DNA of 64,000 bases, from contig NC_090186.1 in assembly GCF_024679245.1 (NCBI RefSeq), positions 36,344,946 to 36,408,945 of the forward strand, in the 5' to 3' direction. Both the position numbers and the translations under genes were made by a program. Every line of letters begins with the position of its first letter. The stretch's first letter is position 1. This DNA is from Pseudorasbora parva (taxonomy: Eukaryota; Chordata; Actinopteri; Cypriniformes; Gobionidae). The notes under the pieces were generated by a model that worked only from the letters and a program-made list of their open reading frames with translations, was not told where the DNA came from and did not search any database. Positions 1 to 13,775 of the stretch are shown here, one piece after another.

Positions 1-808
1 ACTGAGTTTCGTTCTGATCAACCTCCATTAACCTTGTCTAATAGGTGCTCAAAATTCATTGGTCTATGACGGCCATGTTTTTTGAGATACACCAATGTCC
101 TCATACACATACATGGTAGCTTGGGCCAAGACACGGCATACCAATTTTCAGGTCAATCGGACTAGCGATCGCGTGGTTATAGCTATTATCATGTTTTTTC
201 CACATTATAGCGCCACCAAGTGGTCAATCTTCACGTTTTTTTTATCGTGACCTCAGAATGAGTCCATACACATGTGTACCAAGTTTGGTGAAGTTATCTC
301 ATTTCCTTCTTGAGTTATAGCCTCTTTAGTAAAATAGGCTCCGCCTTAAATGTACATTTCCACGCCCCTTTTCGTTCATGAGTCAAAATTTCACCATATT
401 TTTGATAATTATTGATATTCAGAACAAACAGAACATTTTGGCACTGGTTTGGTTCTGATATGTCAAAAAACCAGGGACTAGTTCGCAAAAGTAGGTTTTT
501 GACAAAATTCAAAATGGCGGAAAAATTTGCATACCGGAAATAAAATACCTCCTATGTTTTTTGTTCGGCTTGAGCCAAGGATTCCAATGATGTAAGACAC
601 TTGATTGTGCGACAATGGGTTTTTGAGATATAAGCAAAATAGTGACTTTTTTTTGTTTTTTGCGCTATAGCGCCACCTATTGGCCAATCTGGCTCATAAT
701 TTGAGAACCTCTCCTCGATTTTTGGACTACCTATTGACAAAGTTTCAAGTCTCTAGGCCTTACGGTTTGGTCTGCACGATGAGTTTTACGGCAGAATAAT
801 AATAATAA
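1..808 (+). repeat. Array unit 0 (3' part, type B)
   Basis: This is the right-hand part of a unit cut by the window edge. It is nearly identical to about 24620 to 25415 and 35415 to 36215, sharing the distinctive block with ATGACGGCCATG and TTGTTCGGCTTGAGCC. It ends in a short AAT run without a hairpin tail. Confidence 0.85.
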
Positions 809-2574
809 TTAAAGCTGCGAGCAGCATTTAGCGGGGTTCAAGCCATTTAAGGTCTTTAAGCATTTGACAACTTTTGCATGAAAGGCTTTTAAGCACTGAA
901 TGAATTTGAGAGATATCAGGTGAAATGAAGTGATAAACTGACAAAATGTGATTTTAAATTTTATAATAGTGACTTTATAAAGTCTAAATATGAATTGATC
1001 AGGAGAGTGCAGAGAATCATACTGCTGTGGTTTGGTTCCGATCAGGCAAAAAACCTAGGACTAGTTTGCAAAACGAGGTTTTTAACATAATTGTAAATAT
1101 TTAAATAAAGATTTGATTGACAGTATTGGTTATAGAGGCAAAGTTGTTCAGTATGAGAAGATCTATCATAATATATGCATATTATGTGGCTGTTTTAACC
1201 CCACCTGATTACAGAGATTCACCATAGGGAATACATGGTTTTCAAAGCTTTTTAACACTTATAGCGCCCCCTATTCTCCGATCTCCATAAAACTTTGCAT
1301 GTGTCTTCAACATGTTATGCCACATATACCCAACAATTTTCGTGAAGTTTTGAGTTTCCCCTTAGGATTTATAGGCTTTTGAGTGTATTTTGCCACGCCT
1401 CTTTTCTAAATGGCCCTGTTATAGCCATCCAAATGCAAAAAATCAACTTTTTTTGATAATTATTGATCTAGAGAGTGCAGAGAATTGTCCTAGACTGGTT
1501 TGTTTCTGATTGGGCAAAAAACCAGGGACTAGTTCGCAAAAGTAGGTTTTTAACATAATTGCAAATATTTATTTAACGATTTGATTGACAGCAATGGTTC
1601 TAGAGGCAAAGTTGTTCAACATGAGGAGATCTATCATATGATATGCATATTTTGCCGATGTGTGCAACGCCACGTGATTGCAGAGCCATAAAACTCGTTA
1701 GCGCCAACTAGTGGCCGATTTCTTTCAAAATTCTTACAGACCTCTAGGACCATGAGTTAAACATGCCCACTGAGTTTCGTTCCGATGGACCTCCGTTAAC
1801 CCTGTCTAATAGGTGCTCAAATTTCATTGGCCGATGGCGGCCATGTTTTTTGAGATACGCCAATGTTCTCATAGACAGACATGGTACCTTGGGCCAAGAC
1901 ACTGCTTACCAATTTTCAAGTCAATCGGACTAGCGGTCGCGTGGTTATAGCCCTTTTTGTGTTTTTTCCATGTTATAGCGCCACCAAGTGGCCAATCGTC
2001 GCGATTTTTTTATCGTGACCAAAAACTGAGCCCATAAAGATGTGTACCAAGTTTAGTGAAGATATCTCATTTCTTGCTGGAGTTATAGCCTCTTTAGTAA
2101 AATAGGCTCCGCCTTAAATGTACATTTCCACGCCCCTTTTCGTTCATGAGTCAAAATTTCAACTTTTTTTTTGATAATTATTGATACTCAGACTAGAGAG
2201 AACATTTTGGCACTGGTTTGGTTCCGATATGTCAAAAAACCAGGGACTAGTTCGCAAAAGTAGGTTTTTGACAAAATTCAAAATGGCGGAAAAATTTGCA
2301 TAACGGAAATGAAATCGGAGATATACGTTTTGTTCGTCATGGTCTCAGCTTTCCAATGATATAAGACACTTGACCCTTAGGAGCAACGGTTTAGGAGTTA
2401 TGAGCCATTTCGCGTTTTTGGTTGCTGTAGCGCCACCTATTGGCCAATCTGGCTCATAATTTGATAACCTCTCCTCGATTTTTGGACTACCTATTGACAA
2501 AGTTTGAAGTCTCTAGCATTTACGGTTTGGTCTGCACGATGAGTTTTACGGCAGAATAATAATAATAATAATAA
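809..2574 (+). repeat. Array unit 1 (type A)
   Basis: It starts at TTAAAGCTGCGAGCAGC and ends in an AAT run with no hairpin tail. It carries four TAGCGCC modules. A T-run near 2165 is one base longer than in its sisters, which breaks the reverse-strand frame that stays open in other units. Confidence 0.85.
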
Positions 2575-4488
2575 TTAAAGCTGCGAGCAGCATTTAGCGG
2601 GGTTCAAGCCATTTAAGGTTTTTAAGCATTTGACACCTTTTGCATGAAAGGCTTTTAAGCACTGAATGAATTTGAGAGATATCAGGTGAAATGAAGTGAT
2701 AAACTGACAAAATGTGATTTTAAATATTATAATAGTGACTTTATAAAGTCTAAATATGAATTGATCAGGAGAGTGCAGAGAATCATACTGCTGTGGTTTG
2801 GTTTCGATCAGGCAAAAAACCTAGGACTAGAGGTTTTTAACATAATTGTGAATATTTAAATAAAGATTTGATTGACAGTATTGGTTATAGAGGCAAAGTT
2901 GTTCAGTATGAGAAGATCTATCATAATATATGCATATTATGTGGCTGTTTTAACCCCACCAGATTACAGAGATTCACCATAGGGAATACATGGTTTTCAA
3001 AGCTTTTTAACACTTATAGCGCCCCCTATACTCCGATCTCCATAAAACTTTGCATGTGTCTTCAACATGTTATGTCACATATACCCAACAATTTTCGTGA
3101 AGTTTTGAGTTTCTCCTTAGGATTTATAGGCTTTTGAGTGTATTTTTGCCACACCTCTTTTCTAAATGGCCCTGTTATAGCCATACAAATGCAAAAAATC
3201 AACTTTTTTTGATAATTATTGATCTAGAGAGTCCAGAGAATTGTCCTAGACTAGTTTGGTTCTGATTGGGCAAAAAACCAGGGACTAGTTCGCAAAAGTA
3301 GGTTTTTAACATTATTGCAAATATTTATTTAACGATTTGATTAACAGAAATTGTTCTAGAGGCAAAGTTGTTCAACATGAGGAGATCTATCATATGATAT
3401 GCATATTTTGCCGATGTGTGCAACACCACGTGATTGCAGAGCCATAAAACTCGTTAGCGCCAACTAGTGGCCGATTTCTTTCAAAATTCTTACAGACCTC
3501 TAGGACCATGAGTCAAACATGCCTACTGAGTTTCGTTCCGATCGAACTCCGTTAACCCTGTCTAATAGGTGCTCAAATTTCATTGGCCGATGGCGGCCAT
3601 GTTTTTTGAGATACGCCAATGTTCTCATAGACAGACATGGTACCTTGGGCCAAGACACCACATACCAATTTTCAAGTCAATCGGACTAGCGGTCGCGTGG
3701 TTATAGCTTTTTTTGTGTTTTTTCCATGTTATAGCGCCACCAAGTGGCCAATCGTCGCGATTTTTTTATCGTGACCAAAGGCTGAGCCCATAAACATGTG
3801 TACCAAGTTTGGTGAAGATATCTCATTTCTTGCTGGAGTTATAGCCTCTTTAATAAAACAGGCTCCGCCTTAAATGTACATTTCCACGCCCCTTTTCGTT
3901 CATGAGTCAAAATTTCAACTTTTTTTTGATAATTATTGATTTTCAGACTAGAGAGAACATTTTGGCACTGGTTTGGTTCCGATATGTCAAAAAACCAGGG
4001 ACTAGTTCGCAAAAGTAGGTTTTTGACAAAATTCAAAATGGCGGAAAAATTTGCATACCGGAAATGAAATCGGAGATATACGTTTTGTTCGTCATGGTCT
4101 CAGCTTTCCAATGATATAAGACACTTGACCCTTAGGATGAACGGTTTAGGAGTTATGCGCCATTTCGCGTTTTTGGTTGCTGTAGCGCCACCTATTGGCC
4201 AATCTGGCTCATAATTTGATAAACTCTCCTCGATTTTTGGACTACCTATTGACAAAGTTTCAAGTCTCTAGCATTTACGGTTTGGTCTGCACGATGAGTT
4301 TTACGGCAGAATAATAATAATAAAAATCAGTACAATTACAATAGGGTTTCAGCACTTCGTGCTTGAACCCCTAATAAAAATCAGCACAAATACAATAGGT
4401 GTTCAGCACTTCGTGCTTGAACCCCTAATAATAAAAATCGGTACAATTACAATAGGGTTTCAGCATTTCATGCTTGAACCCCTAATAA
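2575..4488 (+). repeat. Array unit 2 (type A) with three tails
   Basis: The unit has the same layout as its left neighbour, plus a cluster of three hairpin tails at its end. A short stretch containing ACTAGTTTGCAAAACG is missing near 2828 relative to sister units. Confidence 0.85.
4322..4487 (+). repeat. Three tandem hairpin tails
   Basis: Three copies of the 55-bp tail follow each other without any unit core between them. The first two carry the stem AGCAC-TTC-GTGCT and the third carries AGCAT-TTC-ATGCT. Each ends GCTTGAACCCCTAAT. Confidence 0.85.
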
Positions 4489-6256
4489 TTAAAGCTGCGA
4501 GCAGCATTTAGCGGGGTTCAAGCCATTTAAGGTCTTTAAGCATTTGACACCTTTTGCATGAAAGGCTTTTAAGCACTGAATGAATTTGAGAGATATCAGG
4601 TGAAATGAAGTGATAAACTGACAAAATGTGATTTTAAATTTTATAATAGTGACTTTATAAAGTCTAAATATGAATTGATCAGGAGAGTGCAGAGAATCAT
4701 ACTGCTGTGGTTTGGTTCCGATCAGGCAAAAAACCTAGGACTAGTTTGCAAAACGAGGTTTTTAACATAATTGTGAATATTTAAATAAAGATTTGATTGA
4801 CAGTATTGGTTATAGAGGCAGAGTTGTTCAGTATGAGAAGATCTATCATAATATATGCATATTATGTGGCTGTTTTAACCCCACCTGATTACAGAGATTC
4901 ACCATAGGGAATACATGGTTTTCAAAGCTTTTTAACACTTATAGCGCCCCCTATACTCCGATCTCCATAAAACTTTGCACGTGTCTTCAACATGTTATGC
5001 CACATATACACAACAATTTTCGTGAAGTTTTGAGTTTCCCCTTAGGATTTATAGGCTGTTGAGTGTATTTTGCCACGCCTCTTTTCTAAATGGCCCTGTT
5101 ATAGCCATCCAAATGCAAAAAATCAACTTTTTTTTGATAATTATTGATCTAGAGAGTCCAGAGAATTGTCCTAGACTGGTTTAATTGTGATTGCGCAAAA
5201 AACCAGGGACTAGTTCGCAAAAGTAGGTTTTTAACATTATTGCAAATATTTATTTAACGATTTGATTGACAGAAATGGTTCTAGAGGCAAAGTTGTTCAA
5301 CATGAGGAGATCTATCATATGATATGCATATTTTGCCGATGTGTGCAACACCACGTGATTGCAGAGCCATAAAACTCGTTAGCGCCAACTAGTGGCCGAT
5401 TTCTTTCAAAATTCTTACAGACCTCTAGGACCATGAGTCAAACATGCCTACTGAGTTTCGTTCCGATCGACCTCCGTTAACCCTGTCTAATAGGTGCTCA
5501 AACTTCATTGGCCGATGGCGGCCATGTTTTTTGAGATACGCCAATGTCCTCATAGCCAGACATGGTACCTTGGGCCAAGACACTGCTTACCAATTTTCAA
5601 GTCAATCGGACTAGCGGTCGCGTGGTTATAGCCCTTTTTGTGTTTTTTCCATGTTATAGCGCCACCAAGTGGCCAATCGTCGCGATTTTTTTATAGTGAC
5701 CAAAGACTGATCCCATAAACATGTGTACCAAGTTTGGTGATGATATCTCATTTCTTGCTGAAGTTATAGCCTCTTTAGTAAAATAGGCTCCGCCTTAAAT
5801 GTACATTTCCACGCCCCTTTTCGTTCATGAGTCAAAATTTCAACTTTTTTTTGATAATTATTGATACTCAGTCTAGAGAGAACATTTTGGCACTGGTTTG
5901 GTTCTGATATGTCAAAAAACCAGGGACTAGTTTGCAAAAGTAGGTTTTTGACAAAATTCAAAATGGCGGAAAAATTTGCATACCGGAAATGAAATCGGAG
6001 ATATACGTTTTGTTCGACAAGGTCTCAGCTTTCCAATGATATAAGACACTTGACCCTTAGGATGAACGGTTTAGGAGTTATGAGCCATTTCGCGTTTTTG
6101 GTTGCTGTAGCGCCACCTATTGGCCAATCTGGCTCATAATTTGATAACCTCTCCTCGATTTTTGGACTACCTATTGACAAAGTTTGAAGTCTCTAGCATT
6201 TACGGTTTGGTCTGCACGATGAGTTTTACGGCAGAATAATAATAATAATAATAATA
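4489..6256 (+). repeat. Array unit 3 (type A)
   Basis: This is a full unit starting at TTAAAGCTGCGAGCAGC and ending in an AAT run, with no hairpin tail. Confidence 0.85.
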
Positions 6257-6695
6257 ATTAAAGCTGCGAGCAGCATTTAGCGGGGTTCAAGCCATTTAAG
6301 GTCTTTAAGCATTTGACACCTTTTGCATGAAAGGTTTTTAAGCACTGAATGAATTTGAGAGATATCAGGTGAAATGAAGTGATAAAATGGCAAAATGTGA
6401 TTTAAAATATTATAATAGTGACTTTATTAAGTCCAAATATGAATTATAGAACAATATTAATAAATAGTATGACAAAATTACTATTTTACTTTGCTAACAG
6501 GATTAACATGCTGCTAGGTGGTTGCTAGGTTGTTCTTGATGGTTGTTATGGTGTTGCTTGTCAGTTGTTAGTTGTCACAGATGGTTACTATAATGTTTAT
6601 AGAGTTCTTACTATGTTCTTTGCCTGATTTAACACTTTACTAATCACTGCTAGCGTGTGTAGCATGTTGCAAATGCTGTTTGCTAGCATGACAGA

Positions 6696-6754
<59 letters not shown>
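6696..6754. repeat. (AC)n microsatellite
   Basis: An uninterrupted AC dinucleotide run of about 59 bases in unit 4. Other type B units have a CA run at the same position. Confidence 0.95.
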
Positions 6755-6756
<2 letters not shown>

Positions 6757-6985
6757 CTGTTTTACATATGAATAAATTAAATAATGCTTATATAGATATT
6801 TGAAATAAATGATAGATAACAAATTGCTTAGTCATTGTTTTCCCCTTTAATTTCAGGTGTTATTTTATTTGTAATGTAATATTATTGTTAAAAAACACAT
6901 CAAACTGGTAAACATTGAGAACATTTTATTTGCAATATTATTTTAATGATTTTAAAACGTTTATTTATATGCTTTGTGAGCAGAA

Positions 6986-7260
6986 TGAACCAATGAGTGG
7001 TCTTCTGCTGCCCTCTGGTGGTTTTGTAATTGTAATTGTAAGGAATATGTAATAGGCACATTTTTCATGTTAACTCATTTAAACTTTAATTTAGTTGCAG
7101 ATATATTTGAAATAAATTATTTTGACAAAATGTGATTGTAAATGTTGTAAAAGTGACTTTACATTGTCTAAATAGGAATTATAGAACATGATCAGTAAAT
7201 AGTATGACAAAATGACTATATGAGCCAGCAGGTGGCAGCAGAGCACCACTCATTGGCTCA
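6986..7260. repeat. Inverted repeat unique to unit 4
   Basis: The left arm (6986 to 7022) contains CCAATGAGTGGT and CTGCTGCC. The right arm (7222 to 7260) is its reverse complement with a few mismatches, separated by about 200 bp of AT-rich sequence. It may be a small foldback element inserted in the unit. Confidence 0.6.
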
Positions 7261-9014
7261 TTTTCATTTTAAATGAGCACATTTTCCAAGTTAATGCAAT
7301 CAAACATGCTTTTCTCACATGCACATATTGTTGAAGATACAGATATTTGAAATAAATGATAGGTAACAACTAGCTTATTCCAGGTTTTCCCATTTTAAAA
7401 CATTTTCCGGCATTATTTTTTATTGTAATATAATAATTATTTGTGAAACATAAATCAAACGAACAAATTAATTGGTAACACTGACAAAATATAATTTGAA
7501 ATGCTATTATAATGTTTTTTAAAGTTTATGCTCAGTGGACAGAATGAGAACAGTATGAGAACATCTATCATAATATATGCATATTATGTGGCTGTTTTAA
7601 CCCCACCTGATTACAGAGATGGAAAATACCATTTATAGCCAATACAGGCAATTCACCATTTAGGGAATACATGGTTTTCAAAGCTTTTTAACAGTTATAG
7701 CGCCACCTATACTCCGATCTCCATGAAACTTTGCATGCGTCTTCAACATGTTATGCCACATATACCCAACAATTTTCGTGAAGTTTTGAGTTTTCCCTTA
7801 GGATTTATAGGCTTTTGAGTGTATTTTGCCACGCCTCTTTTCTAAATGGCCCTGTTATAGCCATCCAAATGCAAAAAATCCACTTTTTTTGATAATTATT
7901 AATCTAGAGAGTCCAGAGAATTATCCTAGACTGGTTTAGTTCTGATTGGGCAAAAAACCAGGGACTAGTTCGCAAAAGTAGGTTTTTAACATAATTACAA
8001 AAATTTAATTAATAATTTGATTGACAGCAATGGTTCTAGAGGCAAAGTTGTTTAGCATGAGGAGATCTATCATACGATATGCGTATTTTGCCGATGTGTT
8101 TAACACCACATGATTACAGAGCCATAAAACTCGTTAGCGCCAACTAGTGGCCGATTTCTTTCAAAATTCTTACAGACCTCTATGACCATGAGTCAAACAT
8201 GCCCACCGAGTTTCGGTCCGATCATCGTCCATTAACCTTGTCTAATAGGTGCTCAAAATTCATTGGTCGATGGCGGCCATGTTTTTTTGAGATACACCAA
8301 CATCCTCATAGACAGACATGGTACCTTGGGCCAAGACACTGCTTACCAATTTTCAGGTCAATCGGACTAGCGGTCGCATGGTTATAGCCATTGTTATGTT
8401 TTTTCCACATTATAGCGCCACCAAGTGGTCAATCTTCGCAATTTTTTTATCCTGACCTCAGAATGAGCCCATACACATGTGTACCAAGTTTGGTGAATAT
8501 ATCTCATTTCGTTCTTGAGTTATAGCCTTTTTAGTAAAATAGGCTCCGCCTTAAATGTACATTTCCACGCCCCTTTTCGTCCATGAGTCAAAATTTCAAC
8601 TTTTTTTTGATAATTATTGATATTCAGGCTAGAGAGAACATTTTGGCACTGGTTTGGTTCCGATATGTCAAAAAACCAGGGACTAGTTCGCAAAAGTAGG
8701 TTTTTGACAAAATTCAAAATGGCGGAAAAATTTGCATACCGGAAATAAAATACCTCCTATGTTTTTTGTTCGGCTTGAGCCAAGGATTCCAATGATGTAA
8801 GACACTTGATTGTGCGACAATGGGTTTTTGAGATATAAGCAAAATAGTGACTTTTTTTGTTTTTTGCGCTATAGCGCCACCTATTGGCCAATCTGGCTCA
8901 TAATTTGAGAACCTCTCCTCGATTTTTGGACTACCTATTGACAAAGTTTCAAGTCTCTAGGCCTTACGGTTTGGTCTGCACGATGAGTTTTACGGCAGAA
9001 TAATAATAATAATA

Positions 9015-9073
9015 ATAAAAATCGGTACAATTACAATAGGGTTTCAGCATTTCATGCTTGAACCCCTAATAAT
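9015..9073 (+). repeat. Hairpin tail (AT-pair form)
   Basis: A single 3' tail with stem AGCAT-TTC-ATGCT and end GCTTGAACCCCTAAT. Confidence 0.85.
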
Positions 9074-9075
9074 AA

Positions 9076-10863
9076 TTAAAGCTGCGAGCAGCATTTAGCG
9101 GGGTTCAAGCCATTTAAGGTCTTTAAGCATTTGACACCTTTTGCATGAAAGGCTTTTAAGCACTGAATGAATTTGAGAGATATCAGGTGAAATGAAGTGA
9201 TAAACTGACAAAATGTGATTTTAAATATTATAATAGTGACTTTATAAAGTCTAAATATGAATTGATCAGGAGAGTGCAGAGAATCATACTGCTGTGGTTT
9301 GGTTCCGATCAGGCAAAAAACCTAGGACTAGTTTGCAAAACGAGGTTTTTAACATTATTGTGAATATTTAAATAAAGATTTGATTGACAGTATTGGTTAT
9401 AGAGGCAAAGTTGTTCAGTATGAGAAGATCTATCATAATATATGCATATTATGTGGCTGTTTTAACCCCACCTGATTACAGAGATGGAAAATACCATTTA
9501 CAGGCAATTCACCTCAGGGAATACATGGTTTTCAAAGCTTTTTAACACTTATAGCGCCCCCTATACTCTGATCTCCATAAAACTTTGCGTGTGTCTTCAA
9601 CATGTTATGCCACATATACCCAACAATTTTCGTGAAGTTTTGAGTTTCCTCTTAGGATTTATAGGCTTTTGAGTGTATTTTGCCACGCCTCTTTTCTAAA
9701 TGGCCTTGTTATAGCCACCCAAATGCAAAAAATCAACTTTTTTTTGATAATTATTGATCTAGAGAGTCCAGAGAATTGTCCTAGACTGGTTTGATTCTGA
9801 TTGCGCAAAAAACCAGGGACTAGTTCGCAAAAGTAGGTTTTTAACATTATTGCAAATATTTATTTAACGATTTAATTGACAGAAATGGTTCCAGAGGCAA
9901 AGTTGTTCAACATGAGGAGATCTATCATATGATATGCATATTTTGCCGATGTGTGCAACACCACGTGATTGCAGAGCCATAAAACTCGTTAGCGCCAACT
10001 AGCGGCCGATTTTTTTCAAAATTCTTACAGACCTCTAGGACCATGAGTCAAACATGCCTACTGAGTTTCGTTCCGATCGACCTCCGTTAACCCTGTCTAA
10101 TAGGTGCTCAAATTTCACTGGCCCATGGCGGCCATGTTTTTTGAGATATGCCAATGTTCTCATAGACAGACATGGTACCTTGGGCCAAGACACTGCATAC
10201 CAATTTTCAGGTCAATCGGACTAGCGGTCGCGTGGTTATAGCCCTTTTTGTGTTTTTTCCACATTATAGCGCCACCAAGTGGTCAATCTTCACATTTTTT
10301 TTATCCTGACCTCAGAATAAGCCCATACACATGTGTACCAAGTTTGGTGAAGATATCTCATTTCCTTCTTGAGTTATAGCCTCTTTAGTAAAAAAGGCTC
10401 CGCCTTAAATGTACATTTCCACGCCCCTTTTCGTCCATGAGTCCAAATTTCAACTTTTTTTTGATAATTATTGATATTCAGACTAGACAGAACATTTTGG
10501 CACTGGTTTGGTTCCGATATGTCAAAAAACCAGGGACTAGTTCGCAAAAGTAGTTTTTTGACAAAATTCAAAATGGCGGAAAAATTTTCATGACGGAAAT
10601 GAAATCGGAGATATACGTTTTGTTCGCCAAGGTCTCAGCTTTCCAATGATATAAGACACTTGAGTGTGGACCAAACGGTTTAGGAGTTATGAGCCCTTTC
10701 GCGCAATTGATTGCTATAGCGCCACCTATGGGCCAATCTGGCTCATAATTTGATAACCTCTCCTCGATTTTTGGACTACCTATTGACAAAGTTTGAAGTC
10801 TCTAGCCCTTACGGTTTGGTCTGCACGATGAGTTTTACGGCAGAATAATAATAATAATAATAA
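9076..10863 (+). repeat. Array unit 5 (type A)
   Basis: A full unit without a hairpin tail. Its last 300 bp, with GTGTGGACCAAACGG, resemble the ends of units 10 and 15 and of type C units, which suggests exchange between unit types. Confidence 0.8.
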
Positions 10864-12231
10864 TTAAAGCTGCAAGCAGCATTTAAGCGGGGTTCAAGCC
10901 TTTAAGGCCTTTTAAGCACATAGGCATTAAAGACACTAAGTTTTATTTAGCAAGGTTTTAAACACTAAAATAATAGATGGAAAAGTCCATTTACAGCCAA
11001 TATAGGCAATTTACCATAGGAAATGCATGGTTTTTATAGCTTTTTCACAGTTATAGCGCCACCTATAGTCCGATCTCTTTAAAACATCGCATGCTTCATC
11101 AGCATGTCATGCCACATATACCCAACGATTTTCGTGAAGTTTTGAGTTTCCCCTTAGGATTTATAGGCATTTGAGTGTATTTTGCCACGCCTCTTTTTAA
11201 ATGGCCCTGTTATAGCCATCCAAATGCAAAAGTTCAACTTTTTTTTGATAGTTATTGATTTAAAGAGTCCAGACAACTGTCCTAGACTTGTTTGGTTCTG
11301 ATCGGGCAAAAAACCAGGGTCAAGTTCACAAAAGTAGGTTTTTAACATAATTACGAATATTTAATTAACGATTTGATTGACAGCAATGGCCCTAGAGGCA
11401 AAGTTGTTCAACATGAGGAGATCTATCATATGATATGCATATTTTGCGGATGTATGCAACACCACGTGATTACAGAGCCATAAACATAATAGGTGCTCAA
11501 ATTTCATTGGCCTATGGCGGCCATGTTTTTTGAGATACGCCAATGTCCTCATAGACATACATGGTACCTTGGTCCACGACACTGCATACCAATTTTCAAG
11601 TCAATCGGACTAGCGGTCGTGTGGTTATAGCCATTTTTGTGTTTTTTTCATGTTATAGCGCCACCAAGTGGCCAACTGTCGCGATATTTTTATCGTGACC
11701 AAATACTGAGCCCATACACATGTGTACCAAGTTTGGTGAAGATATCTCATTTCTTTCTTGAGTTATAGCCTTTTTAGTAAAATAGGCTCCGCCCTGAACG
11801 TCCATTTTGAAGCCCCTTAGCAAAAATGAATCAAAATTTCAACTTTTTTTTGATAATTATTAATAATCAGACTAGACAGAACATTTTGGCACTGGTTTGG
11901 TTCCGATATGTCAAAAAACCAGGGACTAGTTTGCAAAAGTAGGTTTTTGACAAAATTCAAAATGGCGGAAAATTTTTCATGACGGAAATGAAATCGGAGA
12001 TATACGTTTTGTTCGCCAAGGACTCAGCTTTCCAATGATATAAGACACTTGAGTGTGGACCAAACGGTTTAGGAGTTATGAGCCCTTTCTCGCAATTGAT
12101 TGCTATAGCGCCACCTATAGGCCAATCTGGCTCATAATTTGATAACCTCTCCTCGATTTTTGGACTACCTTCGGGTAAAGTTTGAAGTCTCTAGCCCTTA
12201 CGGTTTGGTCTGCACGATGCGTTTTATCGGA

Positions 12232-12279
<48 letters not shown>

Positions 12280-12327
12280 TCAGTACAATTACAATAGGGT
12301 TTCAGCACTTCGTGCTTGAACCCCTAA
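10864..12327 (+). repeat. Array unit 6 (type C)
   Basis: A shorter unit starting GCTGCAAGCAGCATTTAAGC, followed by a leader with TAAGCACATAGGCATTAAA instead of the type A leader. It lacks part of the middle core, jumping from GAGCCATAAACATAATAGG straight to the GGTGCTC block. It ends with a long AAT run and one tail. Confidence 0.85.
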
Positions 12328-13775
12328 TTAAAGCTGCAAGCAGCATTTAAGCGGGGTTCAAGCCTTTAAGGCCTTTTAAGCACATAGGCATTAAATACAC
12401 TAAGTTTTATTTAGCAAGGTTTTAAACACTAAAATAATAGATGGAAAAGTCCATTTACAGCCAATATAGGCAATTTACCATAGGAAATGCATGGTTTTTA
12501 TAGCTTTTTCACAGTTATAGCGCCACCTATAGTCCGATCTCTTTAAAACATTGCATGCTTCATCAGCATGTTATGCCACATGTACCCAACAATTTTCGTG
12601 AAGTTTTGAGTTTCCCCTTAGGATTTATAGGCATTTGAGTGTATTTTGCCACGCCTCTTTTTTAAATGGCCCTGTTATAGCCATCCAAATGCAAAAGTTC
12701 AACTTTATTTTGATAGTTATTGTTTTAGAGAGTCCAGACAACTGTCCTAGACTTGTTTGGTTCTGATCGGGCAAAAAACCAGGGTCAAGTTCACAAAAGT
12801 AGGTTTTTAACATAATTACGAATATTTAATTAACGATTTGATTGACAGCAATGGCCCTAGAGGCAAAGTTGTTCATCATGAGGAGATCTATCATATGATA
12901 TGCATATTTTGCGGATGTATGCAACACCACGTGATTACAGAGCCATAAACATAATAGGTGCTCAAATTTAATTGGCCTATGGCGGCCATGTTTTTTAAGA
13001 TACGCCAATGTCCTCATAGACATACATGGTACCTTGGGCCACGACACCGCATACCAATTTTCAAGTCAATCGGACTAGCGGTCGTGTGGTTATAGCCGTT
13101 TTTGTGTTTTTTTCATGTTATAGCGCCACCAAGTGGCCAATTGTCGCGATATTTTTATTGTGACCAAAGACTGAGCCCATACACATGTGTACCAAGTTTG
13201 GTGAAGATATCTCATTTCCTTCTTGAGTTATAGCCTTTTTAGTAAAATAGGCTCCGCCCTGAACGTCCATTTTGAACCCCCTTAGCAAAAATCAATCAAA
13301 ATTTCAATTTTTTTTTTGATAACTATTGATAATTAGACACCAGAGAACATTTTGATCTTGGTTTGGTTCCGATCGGTCAAAAATCCAGGGACTAGTTCTC
13401 AAAAGTAGATTTTCAACAAAATTCAAAATGGCGGAAAATTTTTCATGACGGAAATAAAATCGGAGATATACGTTTTGTTCGCCAAGGACTCAGCTTTCCA
13501 ATGATATAAGACACTTGAGTGTGGACCAAACGGTTTAGGAGTTATGAGCCCTTTCTCGCAATTGATTGCTATAGCGCCACCTATTGGCCAATCTGGCTCA
13601 TAATTTGATAACCTCTCCTCGATTTTTGGACTACCTTCGGGTAAAGTTTGAAGTCTCTAGCCCTTACGGTTTGGTCTGCACGATGCGTTTTATCGGAGAA
13701 TAATAATAATAATAATAATAATAAAAATCAGTACAATTACAATAGGGTTTCAGCACTTCGTGCTTGAACCCCTAA
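12328..13775 (+). repeat. Array unit 7 (type C)
   Basis: An adjacent type C unit very similar to the previous one, with the same internal deletion and one AGCAC-TTC-GTGCT tail at 13721 to 13775. Confidence 0.85.

Larger units (their letters stand above)
6257..9075 (+). repeat. Array unit 4 (type B, expanded)
   Basis: This is the longest unit. After the normal start it carries a short minisatellite-like stretch (GCTAGGTGGTTGCTAGG), a CA microsatellite, and about 0.75 kb of AT-rich sequence absent from other units (about 6800 to 7550) that includes a second diverged copy of the segment near 6396. The normal core then resumes. It ends with one tail of the AGCAT-TTC-ATGCT form. Confidence 0.8.

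Noticed and set aside
811..850. GGTTCAAGCC at unit starts resembles a tRNA/SINE B box.
   Set aside because: No A box lies 30 to 60 bases upstream, no tRNA-like fold is seen, and the same bases are explained by the inverted terminal repeat.
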